From: Luteibacter sp. 9135
GTDB taxonomy: Bacteria > Pseudomonadota > Gammaproteobacteria > Xanthomonadales > Rhodanobacteraceae
NCBI RefSeq assembly: GCF_000745005.1
Contig: NZ_JQNB01000001.1
Coordinates: 930,001-994,000, forward strand
Length of the DNA: 64,000 nucleotides
Direction of reading: 5' to 3'
The translations under genes and the position numbers were made by a program. Of the stretch, positions 49,644 through 57,543 are shown in pieces (positions within the stretch are counted from its first letter, which is position 1; each line of letters begins with the position of its first letter). The notes below the pieces were generated by a model. It was not told the origin of the DNA. It worked only from the letters and a program-made list of their open reading frames with translations, and made no database searches.

Positions 49644-51194
49644 TCAATGCCCTGGCGTGCCGCCCGACGCGAACGGCGGCTTGGCGAACCATATCGCGAT
49701 CATGGCCAGGCCGAAGATCAGGCCGAAGATCCAGAACACGTCATTCACCGCCAGCGTGGCCGCCTGCATGTCCACGAGGCGGTTGAGCGCCGCGTTCGCG
49801 GGCGGACCCTGCACGCCGAGTGCCTGGAAGCGGTCCAGGTATTCGGTGGTGGCGCGATTGCCCGCGCTCACGTTTTCCACCAGCACCGCGTGGTGGTACG
49901 TGGTGCGGTGCGAATACATCGTGGTGCTGACCGCGGTGGCGATGCTGCCCGCCAGTGTGCGGAAGAAGTTGGACAGCCCCGACGCGCTGGCCACTTCCTC
50001 GTCCGGCATACCGGAGAGGATGATCTGGTTCACCGGCACGAAGAACAAAGCGATGCCCGCACCCATGCAAAGACGCGGAATGGCCAGCTCCCCGTAGGGC
50101 GCGTTGGTGCTCAGTGTCGACATGTAGAACGACGCCGCGGCGAACACCGCGAAGCCGATGGTGTTGAGCAGACGCAGGTCGAACTTGTTCTGGAATACGC
50201 CGACGATGGGCGATAGCACGATGGCCAGGATGCCGATGGGCGCAACCACGAAGCCCGCCCAGGTGGCGGTATAGCCCAGGACCTCCTGCACCCACATCGG
50301 CATGACCACGGTGCCGCCGAAGAAGGCGAACATGCCCAGCGACAGGCACAGTACGCCGACGAAGAAGTTGCGTTTGCCCAACAGGCGCAGCTCGACCACG
50401 GGATGCTTGTGCATCAGTTCCCACGCGATCAGGAAGGTGATGCAGACCAGCGAGACGATCGCCAGTACGGTAATGGTCTTGGACGTGAACCAATCGTCGT
50501 CGTTACCGTTGTCCAGCATGAACTGCAGGCAGCCTACGCCCACCGCCAGCAGGAACAGGCCGATCGCATCGATCGGCATCTTGGTGACTTTGGACTCGCG
50601 ATCACGCAGCAGGGCGTACGTCACCACCACGGCGAAGATGCCCACCGGGATGTTGATGAAGAAGATCCACGACCAGTGGTAGTTGTCGGTGATCCAGCCA
50701 CCCAGGATCGGGCCGAACACGGGCGCGACCACCACTGTCATTGCCCATAGCGCCAGCGCGATGGGTCGTCGCGCCACCGGGTAGTTGTTCAGCAGCAGGG
50801 TTTGCGACAACGGCACCATCGGGCCCGACACCGCGCCCTGCAGCAGGCGGAACACGATCAACATGGGCATCGAGGTGGAGAACCCGCACAGCGCGGAGAA
50901 CACCACGAACAGCGCCACCGAGGTCATGAACGTCCGCACCTCGCCGAAGCGCCGTGCCACCCAACCGGTCAGCGGCTGCATCACCGCGCTGGCCATCGAG
51001 TAGGCACTGATCGCCATGGTGCCCTCGTTGCTGCTGACGCCCACGTTGCCGGCGATGGTGCGCACCGACACGTTGACAATGGAGATGTCGAGCACCTCCA
51101 TGAACGTGGCCAGCGCCACGCCCGCCGTAAGCAGCACCAGCGCGCCGCCGGTGAGCGGCGGCCTGGACCCGCCGTTGCCGTTCTGCCCGGCCAT
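49644..51194 (-). CDS. emrB: DHA2-family multidrug MFS transporter EmrB
   Basis: This is a 516-aa inner-membrane drug:H+ antiporter with 14 helices. Markers: FMEVLDISIVNVSVRTIAG in helix 1 (the D-I motif of DHA2), WVARRFGEVR (motif A), GRxLQG-like FRLLQGAVSGPMVPLSQTLLL (motif B), and motif C in VVVAPVFGPILGGWITDNYHWSWIFFINIP. It is the third gene of the outer-membrane factor-emrA-emrB operon, starting 3 bp after emrA. With them it forms a tripartite pump exporting hydrophobic toxicants; the substrates are not readable from sequence. Confidence 0.92.
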   Translation of the reverse strand: MAGQNGNGGSRPPLTGGALVLLTAGVALATFMEVLDISIVNVSVRTIAGNVGVSSNEGTMAISAYSMASAVMQPLTGWVARRFGEVRTFMTSVALFVVFSALCGFSTSMPMLIVFRLLQGAVSGPMVPLSQTLLLNNYPVARRPIALALWAMTVVVAPVFGPILGGWITDNYHWSWIFFINIPVGIFAVVVTYALLRDRESKVTKMPIDAIGLFLLAVGVGCLQFMLDNGNDDDWFTSKTITVLAIVSLVCITFLIAWELMHKHPVVELRLLGKRNFFVGVLCLSLGMFAFFGGTVVMPMWVQEVLGYTATWAGFVVAPIGILAIVLSPIVGVFQNKFDLRLLNTIGFAVFAAASFYMSTLSTNAPYGELAIPRLCMGAGIALFFVPVNQIILSGMPDEEVASASGLSNFFRTLAGSIATAVSTTMYSHRTTYHHAVLVENVSAGNRATTEYLDRFQALGVQGPPANAALNRLVDMQAATLAVNDVFWIFGLIFGLAMIAIWFAKPPFASGGTPGH

Positions 51195-51197
51195 CGA

Positions 51198-52655
51198 TCA
51201 GCCGCCGCGCTTGGCCGCTACCGGCTTCGGGGTTGCATCCACCGTGTTCTCGCGGATGATCTGCTCGGCGCGCTGGTCGGCCTCGCCCATCTCCTGCTCG
51301 TAGACGTTGGTGCTGGCCAGCGGCTTGCTACGCGGCGTTTCCGAGAGCACGCGGCCGTCGCGGTCGTGCGTGTCCACGTTCACGTCGGTGGACAGGCCGA
51401 TGCGCAACGGGTGCTTGCGCAGGTCTTCCGCGTCGATGGCGATGCGTACGGGCAGGCGCTGCACCACCTTGATCCAGTTGCCGGTGGCGTTCTCAGCGGG
51501 CAGCAGCGAGAACGCGCTGCCGGTGCCGGCGTTCAGGCCGACCACCTTGCCGTGGTACTCCACGTCCGAATACATGTCGGTGGTGAGCTTCACCGGCTGG
51601 CCGATGCGGATGTGCTCCAGCTGGGTTTCCTTGAAGTTGGCATCGACCCACAGGTCGGCCAACGGCACCACGGTCAGTAGGTCCTGACCCGGCTGGATAC
51701 GCTGGCCCACCTGCACCTGGCGACGCGCGGCGTAGCCTTCGATGGGCGAGACGATGGCGTTGCGGCCGCTGTTCACCCATGCGTTGCGGAACTGAGAACG
51801 GGCCTGGATCACTGCCGGGTAGGTCTCTACGGTGGTGCCATCGACCTGAGCGTGCGCGGCGGCGGCCTCGCGCTCGGCCGCGTCCAGCGCCGCCTTGGCC
51901 TGCTGCATCTGGCGCTTGCCGTTGTCCACTTCCTCCGCGGACACCGCGCGACGCTCGAGCAGCGGATGGCGGCGGTTATAGTCGTCGCGTGCCTGTTCGT
52001 ACTGGGCGCGACGCTGCGGGATGGCGGCATCAGCCTGGTTGGCCTGCTGCATCTGTGCCTGGGCCTGGCGAACGGCCTGGGCCAGCTGGCCCTCCGCATT
52101 CATCAGGCTGACCTGGGCGTCGACGGGGTCCAGCTTGATCAGCACCTGGCCCTGGTGCACCCGCTCGGTTTCCTCCACGCCCACCTCGACCACCGTGCCC
52201 GCCACGCGGGACGAGATGGTTACCATATCGCCCTTGACGTAGGCATCGTCGGTGGTCTCGCGCTGCGACAGCACGAAGATGTAGTAGAGCAGCCAGCCGA
52301 TGCCGGCCAGCACGAACACGGCCGCGATGATCGACAGCACGACGACCTTCTTGCGCTTGGCCTTGGGGTCGTCTTCCTTCTTTTCCTTGCCGTCCTCGTC
52401 CTTGCCGTCCTTGCCGTCTTTCTTTTCCTTGTCCTTGTTCTGGTCCTTATCGTTCTTGTCGCCGTCCTGCTTTCCGGCGCCCTTGTCCTTTTCCTCGTCC
52501 CTGCCGTCGTCGTCTTCATCGCCGGCATGCTCGTCGCGCTCACCGCGCGGCGATTCGTCGCCGTACTTGTGCAGGTACTTGTAACGGTACTTGTACGGCT
52601 GCGGCGCGAGGCCGCCGTCGGTGCCTTCGCCGGGGATTTCGTTATCAGGGGTCAT
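51198..52655 (-). CDS. emrA: EmrA-type membrane fusion protein with charged N-terminal extension
   Basis: This 485-aa HlyD-family adaptor bridges EmrB and the outer-membrane factor. The core is normal: one helix (about 103-129), TTDDAYVKGDMVTISSRVAGTV, a long alpha-hairpin (about 190-300) and SPIEGYAARRQVQVGQRIQPGQ. What is odd is a cytoplasmic N-terminus of about 100 residues, against about 25 in E. coli EmrA: a Tyr/Lys stretch (QPYKYRYKYLHKYGDE) and then a Lys/Asp/Glu low-complexity run (KNDKDQNKDKEKKDGKDGKD). The ATG overlaps the stop of the upstream gene (ATGA). Confidence 0.92.
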   Translation of the reverse strand: MTPDNEIPGEGTDGGLAPQPYKYRYKYLHKYGDESPRGERDEHAGDEDDDGRDEEKDKGAGKQDGDKNDKDQNKDKEKKDGKDGKDEDGKEKKEDDPKAKRKKVVVLSIIAAVFVLAGIGWLLYYIFVLSQRETTDDAYVKGDMVTISSRVAGTVVEVGVEETERVHQGQVLIKLDPVDAQVSLMNAEGQLAQAVRQAQAQMQQANQADAAIPQRRAQYEQARDDYNRRHPLLERRAVSAEEVDNGKRQMQQAKAALDAAEREAAAAHAQVDGTTVETYPAVIQARSQFRNAWVNSGRNAIVSPIEGYAARRQVQVGQRIQPGQDLLTVVPLADLWVDANFKETQLEHIRIGQPVKLTTDMYSDVEYHGKVVGLNAGTGSAFSLLPAENATGNWIKVVQRLPVRIAIDAEDLRKHPLRIGLSTDVNVDTHDRDGRVLSETPRSKPLASTNVYEQEMGEADQRAEQIIRENTVDATPKPVAAKRGG

Positions 52656-54166
52656 CGCGAGGAGTCCTTGCCGGCGGCGGTGGCCGGAAGAGCGGGCAGG
52701 TCGTCGGCGTGATAGCCGCCGCCCAGTGCATGGATAAGGGAAAGGTTGGCGGAAAGCATCTGGCTGGTGAGCTGCAGGCGGGCGTCGCGCTGCTGATCGA
52801 GCTGCATGTCGGCGTTGAGCCACGTGCGGTCGTCGATCAGCCCCTTGCCCCGGCGGTCGGCCGCCTTGGCCTTCTGCGCCGCGGTGGCCGCGTACTGGCG
52901 ATCCACCTGCACGCGCTGGGCGTCCAGCGCCTGCAATTGCGCGATGCCCTGGGCGATTTCTCCTGCGGCCTGCACCACGGCGCCGTCGTACTGGGCCACC
53001 GCGCTGTCCAGCTGGGCCTGCGCGCTCTCGAACTGGGCCCGCAGTCGGCCACCGCTGAAGATCGGCAGCTGCACCGACGCGCCCAGGTTACCCAGCGTGA
53101 GGTCGGTACGCGTGCCGGAGCCCAGGTCGGGATACGTGCGCAGGAAGGCGCCCAGCGCCATCAGGCTCACGTCGGGGTAATAGGCCTTGCGCGCCTGGTC
53201 GATGTTCTTCGACGAGGCTTCGATCTGCCAGCGCGCGGCGGCGATATCCGGACGCCGCGCCAGCAGTCCGATGCGGGCGTCGTCGGGCAGGCGGGTATCC
53301 GGCGTCGGCAGCGGCGAAGGCGTCAGGGTGCCGAGATCCTTCGGTGACACGCCGGCCAGTGCGGCCAGCTGGGCCAGGTCGAGGCTGGCCGCGCCGTCCA
53401 ACTGGGCCACGTTCTGTCGGGTCTGCGCCAGCTGCGCATCGGCCTGGTCGAGCGTGGTGGGGTCGTCCAGGCCGGCGTGCACCCGCAGCTCCACCAGGTC
53501 GCGGTACTGCGACGAGCTGTCGGCCGCATGGCGGGCCACGGCGAGCCGGGCTTGCTGGGCCTGCCAGTCGAAGTACGTGTTGACCACGTTGTATTGCAGC
53601 GAGGTGGCGGCGGACGCCCGCTCGGCCTCGGCGGCGCGCGCCTGACCGACCGACGCTTGCACGGCCGCCTTCTGCTTGCCCCAGAGGTCCAGGTCCCACG
53701 TGGCCAGCGCGCCGGCCACGCCGCTGTTGCTCCAGCTCTTGCCGGGGTTCAGCTGGAAGCCCTGGGCGTTACCTGCGGCGCCCGGCATCTGCCCGTTCAG
53801 CGACACGTCGTTGTAGCCGTGGCCGCCGTTGACCAACCCGCGCACCTGCGGGTTCAGTTCGGCCTTCGCCGAGTCCACCGCCCGCAGCGCGGCACGATAA
53901 CGCGCCTCGGCCTGTTCCATGTTCGGCGAGCCGCGCATGGCCAGGTCCACCACGCGGTCCAGCTGCGCGTCGTCGTAGCGCTTCCACCATTCCGGCTGCG
54001 GCCAGCCTGCCTGGCTGGTCGGAAGGCCGGCGATCGGCACCTCGTCACGCGGGACGAAGGCCGGCGGGCGCACGGCCGGGGCACAGGCCGCCAGCATCAA
54101 GGCCGCAGCGAGAACGGCAACGCGGAGGCCGCCGCTCCGGCGGCGGTGCCGATGGGGATTGGGCAT
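52652..54166 (-). CDS. NodT-family outer-membrane factor lipoprotein (Emr pump)
   Basis: This is a 504-aa TolC-like channel with a lipoprotein signal (AALMLAACAPAVRPP). Two outer-membrane efflux repeats are seen: WWKRYDDAQLDRVVDLAMRGSPNMEQAEARYRAA and, in the second half, LLARRPDIAAARWQIEASSKNIDQARKAYYPDVSL; the family-typical LATWDLDLWGK and LPIFSGGRLRAQFESA blocks are present. It is the first gene of the OMF-emrA-emrB operon, overlapping emrA by 4 bp. A 178-bp divergent region separates it from uppP. A regulator of this operon is not adjacent. Confidence 0.9.
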   Translation of the reverse strand: MPNPHRHRRRSGGLRVAVLAAALMLAACAPAVRPPAFVPRDEVPIAGLPTSQAGWPQPEWWKRYDDAQLDRVVDLAMRGSPNMEQAEARYRAALRAVDSAKAELNPQVRGLVNGGHGYNDVSLNGQMPGAAGNAQGFQLNPGKSWSNSGVAGALATWDLDLWGKQKAAVQASVGQARAAEAERASAATSLQYNVVNTYFDWQAQQARLAVARHAADSSSQYRDLVELRVHAGLDDPTTLDQADAQLAQTRQNVAQLDGAASLDLAQLAALAGVSPKDLGTLTPSPLPTPDTRLPDDARIGLLARRPDIAAARWQIEASSKNIDQARKAYYPDVSLMALGAFLRTYPDLGSGTRTDLTLGNLGASVQLPIFSGGRLRAQFESAQAQLDSAVAQYDGAVVQAAGEIAQGIAQLQALDAQRVQVDRQYAATAAQKAKAADRRGKGLIDDRTWLNADMQLDQQRDARLQLTSQMLSANLSLIHALGGGYHADDLPALPATAAGKDSSR

Positions 54167-54344
54167 GGAAAGGTCCGTTGAATACAGGCGGGCGGCCGTG
54201 AAACCGCCGTATCGCGTCGGCGAAAATTACCAGCCGGCGGCGTGGGCGATACGTGACGGTTCATCCAGTGAAGCAAGTCGCATGGAATGACGAACCCGTG
54301 CCGCTAAGCTAGGCGGCCCTGCTCCGCCACCGGACCGAACGCAC

Positions 54345-55139
54345 GTGAATGACCTGATCAGCGCCATCCTCCTCGGTATCGTCGAGGGGATCACCGAGTT
54401 CCTGCCTGTCTCCAGCACGGGCCACCTGCTCATTGCCGAACGCTGGCTCGGGGCCCGGTCCGACCTGTTCAACGTGGCCATCCAGGCCGGCGCCATCCTC
54501 GCGGTCACCTTCATCTACTGGCGCACGTTGTGGAGCCTGGTGGTGCACTGGCGCAAGCCCGAGACCCGCGACTACGTGATGAAGCTGGGCGTGGCTTTCC
54601 TGATTACCGCGGCGCTGGGCCTGGTGGTGACCAAGCTGGGCTTCAAGCTGCCCGAGACGATCACGCCTGTGGCCTGGGCGCTGATCGTGGGCGGCCTGTG
54701 GATGATCGTGGCGGAGAAAGTGGCGGCGGATCGACCCGACCAGGTAGCGGTCAGCTGGCGCGTCGCCATCCTGGTGGGCCTGGCCCAGATGGTGGCCGGC
54801 ATCTTCCCGGGCACGTCGCGCTCGGCGGCCACCATCTTCGTCGCCATGCTGGGCGGCACCACCAACCGGGCCGCGGCCACGGAGTTCGCCTTCCTCGTCG
54901 GCATCCCGACGATGTACGCGGCCACCGGCTACGAGCTACTGAAGACGTTCACGCACGGCGGCGCGGCGGGCGAGGACTGGACGGGCCTCGCCGTGGCCTT
55001 CGTGGTGTCGACGCTGGTCGCGTTCGTGGCGGTGAAATGGCTGCTCGGCTACATCCGCTCGCATCGCTTCACGGTGTTCGCCCTTTACCGCATCGTGCTG
55101 GGCATCGCCCTGCTGCTGTTCCTGCCCGCCGGCGGCTGA
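54345..55139 (+). CDS. uppP: Undecaprenyl-diphosphatase UppP (BacA)
   Basis: This 264-aa polytopic inner-membrane enzyme recycles undecaprenyl diphosphate to the monophosphate carrier for wall and O-antigen synthesis. Both active-site motifs are intact: EGITEFLPVSSTGHLLIAE (about 14-32) and AGIFPGTSRSAATIF (about 150-164). The start is GTG at 54345; no ATG is available near it. Length is normal. It is divergent from the Emr operon and convergent with the LysR gene, with a shared palindrome between. Confidence 0.95.
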   Translation: MNDLISAILLGIVEGITEFLPVSSTGHLLIAERWLGARSDLFNVAIQAGAILAVTFIYWRTLWSLVVHWRKPETRDYVMKLGVAFLITAALGLVVTKLGFKLPETITPVAWALIVGGLWMIVAEKVAADRPDQVAVSWRVAILVGLAQMVAGIFPGTSRSAATIFVAMLGGTTNRAAATEFAFLVGIPTMYAATGYELLKTFTHGGAAGEDWTGLAVAFVVSTLVAFVAVKWLLGYIRSHRFTVFALYRIVLGIALLLFLPAGG

Positions 55140-55151
55140 CCCACGCCATAC

Positions 55152-55171
55152 ACCGGCGGCGCGCCGCCGGT
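55152..55171. terminator. 20-bp palindrome between convergent uppP and LysR genes
   Basis: ACCGGCGGC-GC-GCCGCCGGT is a perfect palindrome 12 bp past the uppP stop and touching the LysR stop. It can form a hairpin on either transcript and probably acts for both; no T-run. Confidence 0.5.
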
Positions 55172-56163
55172 CAGGCCACGGCGGCGATCGGCTCCGGCTC
55201 GGCCAGCGCCACCTGGCGCAGGCGCGCCAGTTCGGCCTGCTGCTGCTCCACGATCTTGCATTGTGGCGTGCTGGTGCGCTGGAACAGCTCGCTGGTCCAC
55301 TCGATGAACGCCTGCACGCGCGCCGACAGGTGGCGTTTCTGCGGGTAGACGATCCACAGGTTGGAGCCGGTGGAGATCGTGTCGGTCATGATGATTTCCA
55401 GCGCGCCCTTCTGCAGCGCGGAGGCGGCCAGGCAATGCGGCGCCTGGATGATGCCCAGGCCGGCGATGGCCGCCTGGATGACCGATTCCCCATCGTTGAT
55501 CAGCATGTGGGCATCCACGTCCACCGACACGCGACCGCCGGGTGAGTCGAACTGCCACTGGTAGGGCTTGCCCGTGCTGGGGTGCACGAAGTTGACCGTG
55601 CGGTGTGCCTTGAGGTCGTCGATGCGGGTCGGTGTGCCGTGGCGCGCCAGGTATGACGGCGCGGCGCACAGCACGTTGCTGAAATGGCCGATCTTGCGCG
55701 CGATGAGGCTGGAATCGGCCAGCTCGCCCATCCGGATGGCGCAATCGAAGCCTTCTTCGTTCAGGTCGAACGGGAAATCGCACATCGTGAGTTCGAGCCG
55801 GATATCCGGAAAGCGCTGCTCGAATTCCGCGAGGTTCGGAATGATCGCGGCGCGCCCGATCGCGGACGACGCCGCCACCCGCAACTTGCCCACCGGCTTG
55901 GTCTTGGCGTAGCCCAGGGCCTCTGTGGCCTCGGTGAGGTCGGCCAGTATCTCCTTGCAACGCACATAGAACGCGGAGCCATCGTCGGTCAACCGCAGCG
56001 AACGCGTGGATCGGAAAAAGAGCCGCGCACCCAGGCTTTCCTCCAGCCGGGAGATCGCCCGACTGACGCCCGACGGGGTCATTTCAAGTTGCGTTGCCGC
56101 CGACGAGAAGCTCTTGGCTTCCACCACGCGGACGAAAACGCTGATCGCTGAAAAGTCTTCCAC
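55171..56163 (-). CDS. LysR-type transcriptional regulator of the RND operon
   Basis: This 330-aa regulator has a LysR winged HTH (about 1-60: FSAISVFVRVVEAKSFSSAA, SGVSRAISRLEESLGARLF, STRSLRLTDDG) and a two-lobe effector domain (about 90-300: GKLRVAASSAIGRAAI, DCAIRMGELADSSL, DGESVIQAAIAGLGI). The start is GTG at 56163 behind GGGAG; the frame stays open far upstream but that is antisense to the pump genes. Divergent transcription from the adaptor gene 195 bp away, with an inverted repeat in between, makes the RND operon its likely target. Confidence 0.9.
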   Translation of the reverse strand: MEDFSAISVFVRVVEAKSFSSAATQLEMTPSGVSRAISRLEESLGARLFFRSTRSLRLTDDGSAFYVRCKEILADLTEATEALGYAKTKPVGKLRVAASSAIGRAAIIPNLAEFEQRFPDIRLELTMCDFPFDLNEEGFDCAIRMGELADSSLIARKIGHFSNVLCAAPSYLARHGTPTRIDDLKAHRTVNFVHPSTGKPYQWQFDSPGGRVSVDVDAHMLINDGESVIQAAIAGLGIIQAPHCLAASALQKGALEIIMTDTISTGSNLWIVYPQKRHLSARVQAFIEWTSELFQRTSTPQCKIVEQQQAELARLRQVALAEPEPIAAVA

Positions 56164-56277
56164 GGTCGACTCCCGCTGGATTGATTCGTGACTGGCCGTC
56201 ACAGGCGGGGTGATTGTAGACCCATTTTTCGCTTGCTGGGCAAGACCTAGATTACGCCACCTGGGTGGAACCGGCTT

Positions 56278-56299
56278 GACCTCGAGCGCGCTTGAGGTC
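56278..56299. promoter_or_regulatory. Near-perfect palindrome between LysR and RND adaptor genes
   Basis: GACCTCGAG-CGCG-CTTGAGGTC (8 of 9 pairs match) lies 60-81 bp before the adaptor start. A smaller CTTGC-TGG-GCAAG repeat is at 56232-56244. Both are candidate sites for the divergent LysR protein; neither is proven. Confidence 0.45.
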
Positions 56300-56358
56300 G
56301 TACGCTCCGCCGCCTTGCCGTTCCCCTGCCTATTTCGACACATCCAGGACACCCCGCC

Positions 56359-57540
56359 ATGAAGAAGAAAATCCTGCTCGGTTCGGCCGCCCTCGCGGTC
56401 GCCGTTGCCTCGGCGCTGTGGCTCGGCGGCGGTGGCGCTCCCTCGCATGCCGCCGAAACAGCCATGGCGATGCCCACGCCCGAGGTCACGGTGGCCCAGG
56501 TGGTGTTGCGCCCGGTGTCGGACGCCAGCGGTTTCACCGGGCGCATTCAGGCCGTGGACTCGATCCAGATCCGGCCCCGGGTCGGCGGCTATATCGACAG
56601 CGTGCATTTCCGGGAAGGCGCCACGGTGAAGAAGGGCGACCTGCTCTTCACCATCGATCCGCGCCCGTACCGCGCGGAAACCGATCGCCTGGCCGCCAAC
56701 CTCGCCCAGGCACGCGCCGAGGCGAAGAATGCCGAGGCCAATACCGCACGCGGCGCCAAGCTGGTCCAGCAGCACGCCGTCTCGCAGGAAGAAGCCGATC
56801 GCCTGGATACCGCGGCCGTGAGCGCGAAGGCGCAGGTCGCCTCGGTGCAGGCCGCCCTCGATGCCGCCCGCCTCAATCTGTCGTTCACCGAAGTGCGTGC
56901 CCCCGTCGACGGCAAGGTCAGCAATGCCCAGATCACCGCCGGCAACCTGGTCACCCCCAGCGACACGCTGACCAGCGTGGTCACGATCGACCCGATGTAT
57001 GTCTACTTCGACGTGGACGAGCAGACCTTCCTCAAGCTGGATCGCCTGCGCCGCCAGGACGGCCACGCGCCGGATGTCCGTATGGGCCTGGCGGATGAAA
57101 CCGGCTACCCGCACACCGGCAGGATCGACTTCGTCGACAACCAGGTGCGGGCCGGCGCCGGCACCATCCGCCTGCGCGCCGTGTTCCCCAACGCCGATGG
57201 CGCGTACACCGCCGGCTTGTTCGCCCGCGTGGAACTGCGCAGCGGCACCACCCAGCCGCGTGCACTGATCGACGACAAAGCCGTGGGCACCGACCTGGGC
57301 AACAAGTTCGTCTACGTGCTGGGCAAGGACAAGAAGGTGGAATACCGCCGCATCGCCACCGGTGCGCTGGTCGACGGCCTGCGCGTGGTCGACAGCGGGC
57401 TGACCGCCGAGGACGTGGTGATCGTCAACGGCTTGCAGCACGTGCGGCCGGGCATGGACGTGAACGCCAAACGGGTCGCGATGGCCTCGCTGGTACCGGA
57501 AGGCACGCGCACCCTCGCCATGGCGCGTAACCAGGACTGA
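56359..57540 (+). CDS. RND efflux periplasmic adaptor (MexE/AcrA family)
   Basis: This 393-aa adaptor starts with a signal peptide (KKKILLGSAALAVAVASALW); a lipobox Cys is absent, so it is probably anchored by its N-terminus or soluble. It has the lipoyl half-motifs IRPRVGGYIDSVHFREGATVKKGD and LNLSFTEVRAPVDGKVSNAQITAGN, a coiled hairpin of about 70 residues between them, and the beta-barrel and MP domains behind (VYFDVDEQTFLKLDRL, ALIDDKAVGTDLGNKFVYVL). It begins the adaptor-pump-OMF-SDR operon; the pump gene starts 3 bp later. Confidence 0.92.
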   Translation: MKKKILLGSAALAVAVASALWLGGGGAPSHAAETAMAMPTPEVTVAQVVLRPVSDASGFTGRIQAVDSIQIRPRVGGYIDSVHFREGATVKKGDLLFTIDPRPYRAETDRLAANLAQARAEAKNAEANTARGAKLVQQHAVSQEEADRLDTAAVSAKAQVASVQAALDAARLNLSFTEVRAPVDGKVSNAQITAGNLVTPSDTLTSVVTIDPMYVYFDVDEQTFLKLDRLRRQDGHAPDVRMGLADETGYPHTGRIDFVDNQVRAGAGTIRLRAVFPNADGAYTAGLFARVELRSGTTQPRALIDDKAVGTDLGNKFVYVLGKDKKVEYRRIATGALVDGLRVVDSGLTAEDVVIVNGLQHVRPGMDVNAKRVAMASLVPEGTRTLAMARNQD

Positions 57541-57543
57541 TCG

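Noticed and set aside
54208..54253. CGTATCGC and GCGATACG inverted repeat between the Emr operon and uppP
   Set aside because: The 30-bp spacer is too long for an ordinary hairpin and too unlike a known operator; kept only as a note.
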